Source: Chamaecrista fasciculata | Lineage: Eukaryota > Streptophyta > Magnoliopsida > Fabales > Fabaceae | Direction: 5' to 3' | Assembly: GCA_003254925.1 (NCBI GenBank) | Contig: QANZ01002974.1 | Span: 11,888-75,887, forward strand | Length of the DNA: 64,000 nt | Part shown: positions 50,025-62,589 of the stretch, piece after piece | Layout of the letters: each line of letters starts with the position of its first letter | How positions within the stretch are numbered: position 1 is the first letter of the stretch | Notes under the pieces: model-generated | Databases searched by the model: none | What the model was told of the DNA's origin: nothing | Seen by the model: the letters and a program-made list of their open reading frames with translations, nothing else | Program-made: the position numbers and the translations under genes

Positions 50025-53000
50025 TCAACTTTGCAAAGGCTTGACCTTACGAAGATGTCCCATGCTATTGACAAGATCTTTGCGGGTGCAAACAGGGAAC
50101 ATATTGACGTTTTCGAATGCACTCAAACGCCATAGAACATATGGGAAGCTAAGCTGATCCCTTGAAGTGAAGCGAACCACCTCATTAAACCACAGGCACA
50201 TAAGTATATTAGTTAAAGGTGTATGCTTCCTCACGATCACAGAAGCTTCAGATAGTGCTGCATACAAGTTTAGGGCAAACATGTCAAACTTGACAAATAT
50301 TGTAAATCAAATTTGGAACCCAAATGCAAAAGAGAACTTTGATCTATCAAAATAATAATCACAAGAGTAAATTAATGATTTGATCCCTGAAAGATCATAG
50401 AGTTTTCCATTTAGTCTTTAAAAAATGAAATTATAAGATTTAATATCTAAAAGATGCAATTATAATCATTTAATCACAAGTCTGATGTGGTTCTAAATTT
50501 TGTTGATATTATACTTAACTATTGATGTCAAATAACAATTAAATTTGAATTAATATATTAACAAAAGGACCAAATTAATTTTATTTGTATCTTTCAAGGA
50601 CTAAATATTATACTTTCATCTTTCAAGAACGAAATTGAGAAAGTTATCATATTTTAAGGACCAAATCATTAATTTACTCTAATAATAATAACAACAATAA
50701 CAGAGAACTTCCTTTGAAAAAGATTGGAAAACCAAAATGTTACTTAATGAGACAATATTCTATAGCTGCGCTTACCTTTCTTGCCATTAAATCTGCTGAC
50801 ATGAGGCAACCCATCTTTGAGGTATTGATTTATTTGCAATTCAACTTCCTCTGGTGTGGCCTTGTTTTTCCTGACAACAGCCTTAGCCTCATCATAGACA
50901 TTACCGCGAGCTCCGTGTTCAGATATGGCAAGTACAGAATTTGGGCGCCAAAGAAGCGCTTCTAGCACACCTAGTGGGTCCCTTCTAAACTGGGACTTCG
51001 AGTCTACCCAAATGGAGTACTCTGCCTGAGGAAATAGGCGATGGCTTAACATCTGAAAGATATCCAGGCAAACCAAATTATTTGAAGTAGGAAAAATGAA
51101 GGGAAATATTAGCACAGCAGAGGGACAGAAAAATAAAGACCAACGACGGCAGAATTTAATAATAACATTATTCAGGGCATCTTTTTCTGTCATTGACGAA
51201 TAAAACGTATGCAAATATGAAGAGCTCAGTTTTTTGAGTTAATTTGGAGAGGGGAGGGCAGATGAGAAGGGAACAAAAATGAAATGTTACAGAGTATACG
51301 CCTACATCTTGAATGTGCACTTAAATAAGCTTACAAAATATAGAGTTGATATACAGGAAGAAAATGAAAACCAAAATTCATGTCAAATATACCTTCGGAA
51401 TTTTACCGTTCAACCTTTGATCAGTAAAAGGAAGATCCCTAACAACCACAACACGCCATTTTCCAATGAATCCATCTTCCCCAATTCTGTGTTCCACTAA
51501 TTCCTGCGTTCTTAGGGTGATTTCATCCCAGAATGCTACATAGCAGACCTGCATGCCACTAAATAGATTTGGCAGATAAGATTGGCGACTCCTAAGCAAT
51601 ATTAGAAATATACTCTTATACTACATAACTAACCTTCTTAAGTGATGCCTCTGACATTCCAATAGGCTGATAGAGATCATCTCCACCGCCGAATGCACAA
51701 GTAGATACCACTACTTTGCAAGCATTCATGTAGCTTTTGTCTTCATCAGATATCCTATAACCTCCATCTACACTGTAGAACCCACAATGCACCATCATAT
51801 TTTCTTTCACCTACATGGAGAGACAGGGTAAATAACTAAAACTAAAACCAAGCTTATAAAATTGTGAAACTAGCTCATATTGACCCATCTCCCATAAACA
51901 AATAAATAAATCCAGAGAACCCATCTCACAGCTCAGATTTATCATCCTATACCAAATCAAAATCATGAGAAGCAGCTGATTACCTCAAAACTACTCTCTC
52001 TTTGTTCAAATGTTTGGTTTCCAGTAAATAAATTAAATCTTGTGACTTTAGGTTGTTGTTGAGACAAGGTCCCTCCTTCATAAGATGTATCACTCTCTGA
52101 TATGTATAAAACTTTATTAACAGGGCCTCTGGATTCTTTGTTCACAGGAATATCCAAATGTTCAAGTTCTTCAGGTGGTAGGAGCTTCAAGCAACCTGAT
52201 AAGATGAACTCAGGTTTCTTATAAGGGGCTACACACAGCTCAATACAAACGGTGTTTATGATGATCAACAAGAACAGAAACAAAAATTAATAGTTATTGG
52301 CCCAATGTTGATAATAATCAATGATATACCATAACTCTTGACTTGTTCCGGTGCCCTAATTCTACTGAGACTCGTGTCACCCTTTTTTCTAGGGAAATGA
52401 TACTGCTACCCAGTGCAAGCAACAGAGCTAATAGCAAAAGATTGGTGAGAAAGGAATTACTGAGAAGGCTAGGGTCAGAAGCCTATGAAACCATTTCAGG
52501 ATAGTACAGACACTTGTTATAACCAGTATCGAGGAGAGAACTCAGATTCAGTCCACCTGGTTATTAAACTAACAATCTTGATCTTCCCGTTCAAAGAATT
52601 TCATCAATTGCTTCATTAGATGCCATCAAGTAGAAGTGCAGAACCTCGGAGATATTAATATATGAAAAGTGTTTATGGGGCAAGAATTCAAATCCTATGC
52701 TAAAGAATAGGACAATCAGACATGACATGGATAAAGGATTGAAATTGAAGCCGCAACCACATCACCTGTAATTGCGATGTGATGAAATTCATGGGACTAT
52801 ACTGCAAAGAGATCTCATTTGCCACAGCAACTAGATGCAACCTGTTGCGTGACTTTTTTTCTTTTCAAAAAGAAATAGCCACAACAATGGCAACACCCAT
52901 TACACTATCCCAAAGTAACCACAACAGCAGTTTAGAATAGTGACACATACAAAACACAACACAGATACAAACACTGCAATTTGACGAAATTTGAAGTATT

Positions 53001-53937
53001 TTATACCGATGTCTAGCACATGTTTTGCAATTACCATTCATTTTACGTAATTGTCCTGCTTCTAAGATCCTAAAAAATGGCTCTTACCTTGGCTGGGAGT
53101 TCTTAATAGATTTCAGAGAAAAAAAAAATACTAAAAGGTTGCTTAGGAAGATCCGTTTAAGGACTCTAGTTTTCAAAGGAGACAGAGATGACGTGTAACG
53201 TATTTGCAACTCCAGTGAAAGATTCAACTTGAGATGGCGAACTTCATTGCACGACCCAGAAATGATGGGGTAAAATCTAAAATCAGTCACTTCAACGTTG
53301 GCTTGGCATGTTAATGTTTAGCTCATTTGAAAGGAACAAATCAACAGAATCACTTAATTAAACAAGAAAAAATAACAAAGCAGCGGTTGCGAAGACTAGA
53401 AAAGCAGGCTTTAACAGTAACTAAAGTCTAATAACTGATAATGACTAGTATAATCAGCCAATTTTGAACGAACTACTCGCTGCACTTCGTCTTTTGGTCA
53501 AAAAAGAAAAGATCAAAAAACTGTATACATCTCGACTTACGTTGTCTGACACCCCCGATAACACGAGTAGTTGGATCAAGCCGATTTAAATTGGCGTTGG
53601 GATCTTTCTCCGATGTGGGTGTAGATTTATCAACTTTGCTGTGTTCCGAGTTGAATCGAGCTGGTTTACTTGGCGTATCAAGCTGCGAGTTCTCCGTCGA
53701 ACTAGGTTTCGTACCAATTATAGAAGCCCCGAACACGAGGAAACCTACGATTGGAATAATGATGAGTAGCATCCAGTGCTTCAGCAGCTTCCTGAACAGT
53801 CGTATAGCGAGCCCGTTCTCGCCTCTCTGCACGAGTTTCTTACGCTTCCGTCGCGCACGGGCCCGCATACGACCGAGCTCGTCCGATTCATCGTCCAAAA
53901 CAGAGATCGGCAAGCTGTTGTTGTTGTTCTCGAACAT
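50025..53937 (-). CDS. DUF616 protein (TOD1/MUCI70 family), 6 exons
   Basis: Minus-strand exons are 53,937-53,541, 52,195-51,984, 51,810-51,634, 51,548-51,393, 51,052-50,776 and 50,257-50,025, giving 483 aa with all junctions in phase. The N-terminus is a basic cytosolic tail (RARARRKRKK at 25-34), then one membrane anchor at about 55-75 and a S/T/P-rich stem. This is type II topology as in Golgi glycosyltransferases. The DUF616 core follows: FEVKENMMVHCGF (202-214), CAFGGGDDLYQPIGMS, CYVAFWDEITL, and SIWVDSKSQFRRDP (327-340), whose WVDxK matches the nucleotide-sugar-binding-like motif of the family. Known members are Arabidopsis MUCI70 (pectin/mucilage, probable hexosyltransferase) and TOD1 (reported as a Golgi ceramidase affecting turgor). 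The length fits the TOD1-like branch better, but I cannot decide between them. Intron 5 holds a foldback MITE. Confidence 0.92.
50364..50680. mobile_element. Foldback MITE in intron 5 of the DUF616 gene
   Basis: The ends are inverted repeats: AGAGTAAATTAATGATTTG on the left, with its exact reverse complement closing at 50,680. Inner parts mirror each other (GATCCCTGAAAGAT / ATCTTTCAAGAACG, TTTAGTCTTTAA / TTTCAAGGACTAAA). AATAATAAT flanks both sides, so the target duplication is ambiguous. It lies wholly within intron 5 (50,258-50,775). Confidence 0.75.
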
Positions 53938-54849
53938 TGAAGAAGAAAATCAGCAAGAATCGAAAAGTATCAGAGTTCAGAATGGTGTTAGGGTTAAACC
54001 GAAATGAAGATTGGTTTTCTCCGGCCACGAAATATAGCTACTGAACGAGATTTGCACAAACAAACTGAACAATAGCAATCTGTGCCCAAATAAACAAATT
54101 GTCAAAATGGACCAAAACGAGAAGCAGAGACAGGAATTAGGAGCGGAACATTTTCTTCTCTTTTTGTGTGGTTAGAACTTGGAAATATTTTTCCCTCAAT
54201 TTAGGTCACAGTTTAATGTTTTAAACATCTTGTCAGAAGTAATTTAATAGTTTTGAAGAAACTATAGACAATTTTTTTAAAAAAAAATATATTATAACAA
54301 AATAACATCTATACAATTTTATAATTTTTACTGAAAATTTTCTATGAAAACTTATCAACACCTTATGACCAGAAAAAAAAAAAAAGAAGATATTTCTCAA
54401 AAGTTAAATAACACCTTTAATTATCATTATCACACAAATATAAAAGGACTAGAAAAAACACTTAGCACATAATTAGATTTCTTAAGTATAATGTACTGAA
54501 GCTTACCAAAAGAATATATACAGTCTAATCCTAAACAAACTAACAAAAAAAAGTGAATTGATTAGATTACAAATAATATTGCTTTTCAGTTGTCATTCTT
54601 TATAGAGATGAAGCTAGCCCTGGTGATATTGATTAGATCATAACTATTCATAAGGCAGGTGGTCCTTTTGAATGCATATGGTGCTTGATTATTAAAAATA
54701 TATGTGATTTACATTTTAACCTCGTCTCTTATCTTAAAGCATAATCACACTGAAACCACACTATAGCTGTTTTTGTACAAATATATAGAATTGCTTTGTA
54801 TATACAGTAAGAAGCTCTCACATCACATCGATCTCATTCATTTCAATTT
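53938..54849. other. Intergenic stretch between the DUF616 and LysM kinase genes
   Basis: It holds the DUF616 5' leader and promoter and the 3' flank of the LysM kinase gene. A plus-strand frame at 53,591-54,007 is the antisense shadow of DUF616 exon 1. The rest is AT-rich. Confidence 0.5.
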
Positions 54850-56772
54850 TCACCTCTCCATTCTTGGACTAGTGGGTGAAACTGATACTCTTGGATTTGC
54901 ACTTGCATGAATCTTCAACAAGCTCGACACTATTTCACTCATACTTGGCCTCCTTGCTGGTTCTTGAACCAAGCAAGCCACACTTAACTTAGCCATCTCA
55001 AACCCAAACCCTTTTTTCCCACTCAGACTCGGATCAACCAACCCATCAATCCTAGCCTCTGCATCATTTTCCTTAGCCATAAGTGACATCATGACCCCAG
55101 AAAGCATAACCTCTTTCCCATCTTGTTCAATCACACATTCTTTCCCTGTGATCAATTCTACCAACACCACCCCAAAAGCATACACATCCATTTGAGGACT
55201 CACCAACCCCATTTCTAGATACTCTGGTGCCATATACCCCCTCGTGCCCACCACGTGCGATGTACACGTCATCATCTCATCATTATTATTCTCACCCTTT
55301 GATGACTCTATTGCTAAGCTGAAATTTCCAATCTTGGCCCTCCCTTCCTTGTTCAAAAGTATGTTGCTTGTGTTTATGTCCTTGTGAACATAACAAGGCT
55401 CGGTGAAATTGTGAAGATATTGAAGCCCGTTTGCAATATCAAGAGCTATCTGAATCCTCTTATCCCAATTCTGTTTTTCAATTGGCATGTCTTTTTTTTC
55501 TCCTAGCCATTCCTTCAGAGACCCTTTCTCCATGTACTCAAAAACAAGGTAGAAAAAACCATCGTTTTTACAGTAACCATGAAGCTTTATGAGATTGAAA
55601 TGATTGATCTTTTTTAACATATTCACTTCCTTAGACGCATCTCCACTCATTCTCTTCACAGCCAGAATCACATTCACATCACCCTTAAACACTCCCTTAT
55701 ACACAGAGCCTTTGATTCTGTTCTTTTCACTGAAATTCTCAGTCGCTTCCTTAATCTCCTCGAATCTGTACACTTTTTTAACATGCTCAATGCTAGCAAT
55801 CTCCTCACGAATATCTTCAGAACAAGCCTTCTTATTGCTTTTCCCAAGTGAACCCACATGAACGATTGTTCCTGATTTCTTTCTCAACAGAAACACACAG
55901 AACAAAACCACACACACAACCAGAACAAACGCAGAAAGAGTGACAAAAACGACAACTTGGTGTCTTCTTTTCCGATTCACAACAAGAGAAGGTGAAATTA
56001 TAACCGATGAAGGAGGATGTTCATCATGAATTATGGTAACTGAGCTATCAGGTTGACTTTTCAAAGGAATCAGAATGGTGGTAAAAGGATAAAGAGAAGG
56101 TGTGGTAATAACATTAGCATCAAGAACAGAACTTTCACTAACCTTAAATCTCAAAGCGAGACTAGACACATTATCACCCCAATCAACAGGATAAGTCAAT
56201 AAAAACTTAGTTCCATTAGCAATTTGAGAGACACTAGGACAAGCACATCTTAAGGGAACACGTAATTTCATACCAGGAAGCAAATCTAATTCCCCATATG
56301 GATTGTAACGCTTGAGAGAATCACACGTGGACAATCCCTGAAACGTGTCATTAGCCACCGTGAAGTAAGTTTGAACTTTGGAAATCAAAGTGTAATTGGT
56401 TTCAGCTTCGTAGTATTTATTATGGGTTTTGTTGCAGGAACAAATTACAGGGACGATTACTTCTTTGCCTGAGGGGAGAATTGTGAGAATATTGGTGACG
56501 TGGTTGATTTTGGCGAGGACACGTGGGTTTGATGATGTGAGATTTGATATTGATTGAATTGTGTTGTATGGAGGTTGAGATTTGAAGATGAGAAAGGATT
56601 TGCAGGAATTGTGGAAGCCATTGCAAGTGTAAAGAAAAGAAGAAGAAGGGCCATTTGTGTCGTTATTATTGCAACTCATAACAGAATTTCCAGAGTAATT
56701 CTGTTCTGATCTGCAATTTGAAGCTAGAAGAAAGTATAGTGCTATGGAGAAAAGGAGGATAGTGTGTTTCAT
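54850..56772 (-). CDS. LYK4/5: LysM receptor-like (pseudo)kinase, LYK4/LYK5 type
   Basis: An intronless gene of 640 aa, as expected for LYK4/LYK5-type receptors. A signal peptide occupies about 1-23. The ectodomain has three LysM repeats (about 62-108, 124-172, 185-236) separated by the diagnostic CXC motifs CSC at 111-113 and CAC at 176-178. One membrane helix lies at about 272-296, followed by a basic stop-transfer (RKK). The intracellular kinase-like domain spans about 340-620. The P-loop is degenerate (IKGSVYKG, 353-360). The VAIK Lys (AVK, Lys373) and a downstream Glu382 remain. HRD reads HKD (463-465) with Asn470 kept. DFG reads NFS (483-485), so the metal-binding Asp is Asn. The APE motif (MAPEYLE) is intact. 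Such kinases are thought to act as chitin or LysM-ligand co-receptors that signal through an active partner such as CERK1. The ATG at 56,772 is the only start that gives a signal peptide. Confidence 0.95.
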   Translation of the reverse strand: MKHTILLFSIALYFLLASNCRSEQNYSGNSVMSCNNNDTNGPSSSFLYTCNGFHNSCKSFLIFKSQPPYNTIQSISNLTSSNPRVLAKINHVTNILTILPSGKEVIVPVICSCNKTHNKYYEAETNYTLISKVQTYFTVANDTFQGLSTCDSLKRYNPYGELDLLPGMKLRVPLRCACPSVSQIANGTKFLLTYPVDWGDNVSSLALRFKVSESSVLDANVITTPSLYPFTTILIPLKSQPDSSVTIIHDEHPPSSVIISPSLVVNRKRRHQVVVFVTLSAFVLVVCVVLFCVFLLRKKSGTIVHVGSLGKSNKKACSEDIREEIASIEHVKKVYRFEEIKEATENFSEKNRIKGSVYKGVFKGDVNVILAVKRMSGDASKEVNMLKKINHFNLIKLHGYCKNDGFFYLVFEYMEKGSLKEWLGEKKDMPIEKQNWDKRIQIALDIANGLQYLHNFTEPCYVHKDINTSNILLNKEGRAKIGNFSLAIESSKGENNNDEMMTCTSHVVGTRGYMAPEYLEMGLVSPQMDVYAFGVVLVELITGKECVIEQDGKEVMLSGVMMSLMAKENDAEARIDGLVDPSLSGKKGFGFEMAKLSVACLVQEPARRPSMSEIVSSLLKIHASANPRVSVSPTSPRMER

Positions 56773-58726
56773 TGTTTGATGCCTAATGATTTTTCTTGAA
56801 ATAGTGTATATAGTAGTTTAAGAGATTAGAGACGTATTATTATAACTGAATAACGCGTAGGTGAAGATAAGAAATATATATATTATGTATATATTTATAT
56901 ATTGTAACATCGAATTTTGCTGACTGATTCGAAGCTGCATTCATATTATAAGATCAAATATATGAGAGAAGAAACTTGCTAGCGACAACCTGGCTGGCTG
57001 GCACGCAGTTTCATGAAGCTTGTTCCGTTATCTTATCTGATTTTTACAGTGTGGTGATTGACTTGATCTTGGTTTCTCATTTCATCAATAAATTATGAAT
57101 TTGTGATGTTAACAGGGAGTTGAGAATAATATATATGTATATATATGAATTATTCCATATATGTACGAATTTAATTTAAAATATGGCCACTTGATCGGTG
57201 AATTTTGTTGTTGTGTGAGCGAGTGTAGTTCGTTGACAATTTATTATCGTTATTTATTGAGAAAATATATTTTTTAAGAGAAAATTATTCATTTGATGTT
57301 TACAATTTACTTTATTTTTTTTTAATTCTCTCTCTAGAATAGAGTTTCCTTTTCTTAAAAAATAGTTTCTAGCTATTTGTATAAATGTTTTAACTTGAGT
57401 TTTTAATACTAAAAATGTAATATATAACTAGGAGGGACCAGATCTAGTGAAAGAGATTAATATTTCACAATATGGTAATTTCAAGTAATTTTTTTTTTGA
57501 AAAACATTATGCCAAATTCAATTATAGAAAATTTTAGACGACGCTTACAATAAATTAGGAAAACTCCAATTTGATAATGCTGAAGAAGAACAATGAACAA
57601 ACATTGTTGAGCTAGGAAAACAAATTAAAGTACATATGATCCTAATTGCAGAATGAAAATCATCATTGATCTTGATGTTGCCAACAAAATATTTATCATG
57701 AAACTCTCTACATATCAAAAAAGTAGTGTTCGTCCCAAATATAAAAACCATAGACTCATCCATCAGTTTGTTGAAGCATTGAATGTTTTCCGACATATAT
57801 GCTCATATCTAAGTCAAGTCTCAAGATCTAGTATTGAAATAGAATATTTCACGAAGAAATACTAAAACCAAAAATAGAACTGGACAAAATTTCCAGAAGC
57901 AAAATTTCCACAAAACTTGTGGAACAAAAGATCTGATTTATTTAGATGAATAACACAAAAGAAGAAATAAATCATGGAAGAATTGCAATTATTACCATCT
58001 CTCCTTAAAATTCAAAAGAAGATGAAGATTGAAAAAAATTGAAGAGAAATTTTCAAGGAAAGGGTAGCAGTTATTATTTTTCAAGTAGTTCAAAATTCAA
58101 AATATCTTTAAAAAAAGTGTCAATATTTAGAATCCAATAAGATAGAATTGCCTCCAATAAAAAATATTTTATAAGAGACAAAAAAATGTTTAATCTCTAG
58201 TAATGAGGATTAACATTAATAGTGTTCATCCACATATGCTGTAAATTGATAGTATCATCTATACATTTGAGTAATATCTAAGGATTGATTTATAAAATAA
58301 GAAATTGAAAATTAGGGAAATCATAAGTAGCAAGCTATAAAATAATTTCCCTTTCTTTAATCTTTGAAAAACACATATTTAATTATTTAATATTTAAATA
58401 GTAACTAAAATTAATTCACGGTGTTTAGTTTATACAATATTATAGCCCATTTTGGACTATCTGTTAATCAGATTATGCTGCGGTTTCAAGCACCTAATAA
58501 ACAATTAACGGGCAATAATTTAGCCTCCAGGAATTTAAGGGTCATTTGTTGAAGATGCTGGTGATTATTATGGGGCATATTATTATTGACGGTGCGAGAA
58601 GGAATATAAAGATAGCTTCCATACTTCCTTACAATTTTAGTAATGAATACCTGTTTCACTTGGCTATTATTGATGTTATTAATGTACCTGTGTATACAGT
58701 ATAGAGAACAATTAAGTTTTTTAATA
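56773..58726. other. 5' flank of the LysM kinase and AT-rich intergenic DNA
   Basis: Directly upstream of the start codon the minus strand reads CTACTATATACAC (56,805-56,817), which is TATA-like but unusually close to the ATG. A longer AT-only run lies at 56,868-56,902. Further out, short frames at 57,545-57,796 (-) and 57,653-57,865 (+) overlap antisense and show no domain. Confidence 0.4.
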
Positions 58727-59000
58727 CTCCCTCCGGTTCTATATATCTGGTGTTTAAGGTTTCTACACACAAATTAAGGAAAAGATTAGCCAACATAGAA
58801 TGAAGAGAAAAATGAAGTAAAATGACTAAACTATCCCTATTAAATTACTTGGAAAATGTTTATACATTTATGACTCTACTATATTTAATAGGGATAGAAT
58901 GGTAAAAAAATAATTAATGCTCTCTTGAATTTATAAAACATCAGATATTTTAGAACAAAAATGATTTTCTAAAACACCAGATATTCAGAACCGGAGGGAG
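58727..59000. mobile_element. Stowaway MITE, 274 bp
   Basis: The ends CTCCCTCCGGTTCTATATATC and its imperfect inverse, closing ...GAACCGGAGGGAG, are the classic Stowaway (Tc1/mariner-derived) termini. They are flanked on both sides by the TA target duplication (58,725-58,726 and 59,001-59,002). The interior is AT-rich and noncoding. Confidence 0.9.
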
Positions 59001-59002
59001 TA

Positions 59003-60940
59003 GGAAAGAAATGGTCTTCTTCAACTTCAACACAGCAAATTAAAGTTAGCTATGGACAATGACAGAGTCCACTAATTAGTAATTAATGATCCATTATTTC
59101 GATTGCTTTCACGAATAATTAATCTAGCTAATACACTGGCCGGCCTTCTCATGGTTTAGCCAAGAATGGATGCAATATGCATATACTGATATACCCAAAG
59201 CTTTTGGATTGTGGCAATTCTAGAAACTTCAACTGCAATAGATGATAGATCTTTAATTTGAGACATCAATATTCTACTCTTGTTATTTATTTTGTTTTAT
59301 GAAAAAATCACTTGGTTATAGACTTATAGGGTAACATATATTGATTGTATAAGATATTGTTTGTCATTGTTAATATCATTAAAAATAGTTTGTGAATAAT
59401 TAAACTAAAAGTATGCATGGAAAAATGACTAACAAAAACTAGCTAGTATATAAAGGATGAGAATTCTATCAAAAAATATAAAGGATGAAAATGAAGATTT
59501 GATTTTTTTAAAAAAAATAAAACAGGAAAAAGAAAAACAAAATCTATGTAATTTCATGCCCAGGTATCAACAAGAAAAGCCCAATTGACAAACGACCAGC
59601 GCACACAGTATGGCCAATAGTAACGACTTGGGAGTTAGGAGTGTAAACCAAAATTACAACCAAAATATCTGTTGCATACTAGTGTAATGTATTATTAACG
59701 TCTAACTAACAAGTTTTAAAAAATTATTAAATTAATAATTTAATTTTTTAAATATTAAAATATATAATTTAGTCTCTAAAAGAATTAAATAATATACTAA
59801 TTAGTCTTTAAAAGAATTAAAAAATATATTAGTCAGTCTATGAAAAGAACTAACAACTATATCATTTGGTTCTTTTAATAATTAAATTATATATTTTAAT
59901 TTTTCGAAGATCAGGTTATCAATTTGGTAATCTTTCAGAGAATAAATGATTAATTTACTCAAAAGTTAAAACAATGTAATAGTTGAGTTTTTAAAGCATG
60001 GTATCCTGGATTCGATCTAGACCATATGTATAAAAAAGACTTTGTTGATAGAAATAAAACCTACTTTGGTGATCTTCATACTTATGGAAAAATTACTCTC
60101 TAATTATTGACTAGAAGATATCGTTCTAGTTCTTACCAGAACAAGGTTGAAGAGAGAATATATTTCTCTATAGTATATGATGGGGATATTGTCAAATAAA
60201 ATGTTTTTCTCTAACTTTTTGGCCATACCAAAAATGAGTTATAAAATTAATCTATCTTTAATATAAATAATAAAATCCTTATATTCAGATTCAAATGTAA
60301 ACAAATGTTAAAAAGAGTTTTTTCTTATTAATATATTTTGTTATCCTTTTTTTTTTAATTTCCACAAGAGTCATGCTTTATGAACGGTGGATTGAATCTT
60401 TTTCTTTTCATTTTTCTCCGTTTTTGCTTTGAAATTCATGCATTCACTTTGCTTACTAGGGTCCATGGGGGGGAGGCACAACTTAGTTTGATTATGGGTC
60501 TGATATAAGTCTATTTTAATAAAAGCGACAATGAATTAAAGAAAATAAAAGTTCAAATTTCAAACAAATAACTCATTTTTTGAGTTAGATTCGGGCTTTT
60601 TTAAATACTTGACTCAAAACACAATCTAAAGTTAATTTGTAAATATTAGTGGGTTCCACATGCATAAAGATGTATACGAATAAAAAATCAATTAAGAAAA
60701 TTGTGAAAAGTAAATTTTTATGTTTAAATATATTACAAGTGAACTTCATATGCAAATATATAAAAATTAATTGGTGGACTTTGTGTGCAAATGTTCTTTT
60801 TAATTTAAAGCTATGCATAATACTAATAACAAAAGCATTACAAAATCATTTATTTTTTTATTATATTCAAACAATAAAAACGAGAGATTGAGAAAGTTAT
60901 TTGGCTTCTTTAACAATTTTCTTTATTACTTTACATTGCT
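59003..60940. other. AT-rich intergenic stretch
   Basis: The 59,700-59,960 part has inverted words typical of a decayed foldback element (TTTAGTCTCTAAAAGAATTAAA; ends near GATTAATTTACTC, like the intron MITE at 50.36 kb). Frames at 60,585-60,891 are antisense to one another and low-complexity. No gene is supported. Confidence 0.45.
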
Positions 60941-60948
60941 TTGAATTT

Positions 60949-60949
<1 letters not shown>

Positions 60950-60986
<37 letters not shown>

Positions 60987-61003
60987 CGCGTGTGTGTGTG
61001 TGT
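60950..61003. repeat. Compound (AT)n(GT)n microsatellite
   Basis: An (AT) run passes directly into (GT)n with one GCGC interruption, a stretch prone to length variation. Confidence 0.9.
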
Positions 61004-61668
61004 AATTTTAAGAAATCATGATGAAAAGATGTCATATAAAATAGTATAAATATTTAAATCTCTTTAATAATTTTTTATCTATTAATTAAAGACAAAATTA
61101 AAGCAGAGTTATATTGAACAGATTGTAAGACAATGATATAGACTCCAATATTGATGACCATACATATATAGATAATGGCAGACTTTAATACGAAGTGTTG
61201 TGTTTGCAAACCATTACTTTATAATGGTCCTTGAAAAAGATAGTATTGTACATTAATGTGAAGCCTTGGATTTAAATTTGCACCCTAAAAAGCAAGGGAT
61301 TCTCCATGTGCAGAACCAGAAAGCTACTTCCCATTCGGCTGAAAAGGTTCCTTCCTCCTTAATTATAGAATTATATAACATGCATAGTATTGTGACACAA
61401 ATATTTGTTGAGATTTTGAAGGTGTGGCAGAAGCCAGCAATTGTCTCTGTAAAAAAGGTTTGGGAATGAAATCGAATCATAATCAAATTATATATAATGT
61501 TTGGATGTCTTTTTTAACAATCGGTACCAAAACTAAAAACATTGGTATAATTCTTAACATGTACCACTGTTGATGGGAAGATTGTTAATCAAAGTATCTC
61601 AGTAATTATCTCATGATATAAGAATTCAAGTATGAGGCCCAATAATAATTGAATTATGATGCTTAAGT
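61004..61668. other. AT-rich intergenic stretch, nothing identified
   Basis: No gene or element end was recognised. A 67-codon plus frame at 61,266-61,469 and its antisense partner have no domain. Confidence 0.4.
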
Positions 61669-61676
61669 GTTTATTC

Positions 61677-62366
61677 GATAGTGCAAAAAATCAGATCGGC
61701 AAATGACCCGGCGAAAGGCTCGGGTCACTGGTTCAATGGTTCAACCGCTGGGTCACTGGTTCAACCGGTTAAGCCGGTTTACATAAAATATACATTTTCA
61801 AATATACATATTTATCAAATACACATTAATATCTTACAATAATTTAAATATAAAGTAAAATTTAAACGTAACCATAGGTCCATCACATATAATAAGTGAT
61901 AAATATTTAAGTCACTCTACATAAAACTTAAATTTAAAACATAACCACATCAAACAAGTCTTGAAACTAAAAAATAATTGTATTAAACAAGCTACAAATT
62001 GAAAAACATATAATAGCTAATTTAATTTAACGGTTCCCACTTGGCACTTCCCAAAAGAATTACTATAAATTATTTAGAATGCATTATATTAACAAACACA
62101 TGTGCTGGTCCAGTGGTATTTCCCTTCCCATTTATGCATCGGCTACTGGGTTCGAATCTTGACTGCAACAATTTTGTCAAAATTCCAGTATATGTCCGGT
62201 TCAATGAAGGCGGTTCACTTCTAGGTCACCCGAGTCAGCTAAAAATCGACGGTTCAAACCGGTTTGATTACAAAACGGTCTAAAGGGGTGAACCAGACCG
62301 GCTCACTGGCCGGTTTGCCGATTTCCGGTTTGAACCGGCCAGTCCGGTCCGGTTCTTCAAACTATG
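61677..62366 (+). mobile_element. Second hAT-like element with tRNA-like core, 690 bp
   Basis: Flanked by perfect 8-bp direct repeats, GTTTATTC, at 61,669-61,676 and 62,367-62,374. The ends are short inverted repeats (GATAGTG / CATAGTTTG read inward). As in the element at 25,239-25,703, subterminal regions are dense in GGTTCAACCGG, CCGGTTT and CCGGTCCGGTT words and the middle is AT-rich. On the plus strand at about 62,100-62,160 it has TGCTGGTCCAGTGG (A-box-like) followed by CTGGGTTCGAATCTT (B-box-like). There is no transposase frame. Confidence 0.8.
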
Positions 62367-62589
62367 GTTTATTCAATTGTGGGTTGAAAAATCAGTTATA
62401 TCTTTGTTAAACGTTGTATTTTACTTAATATAGTTAAGCTTAATCAACAAGTTTCTTATTCTTTGGTATTGTGACGCAGATTGTTGAGATTTGGAGGGTG
62501 GGAATATGAAATGTTGAAGTAGTATATTAGGAGCATACAAGAAAAAATGGTCAAATGGCTTGAAGGTTCTGAAAATCTGAATTAAAAAT

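Noticed and set aside
55604-55861. Plus-strand frame of 85 codons
   Set aside because: Antisense shadow of the LysM kinase coding region.
59975-60040. B-box-like GGATTCGATCT near TAATAGTTGAGT, possible SINE or tRNA
   Set aside because: The A box is poor, no cloverleaf or target duplication was found, and there is no CCGGTT context as in the two hAT-like elements.
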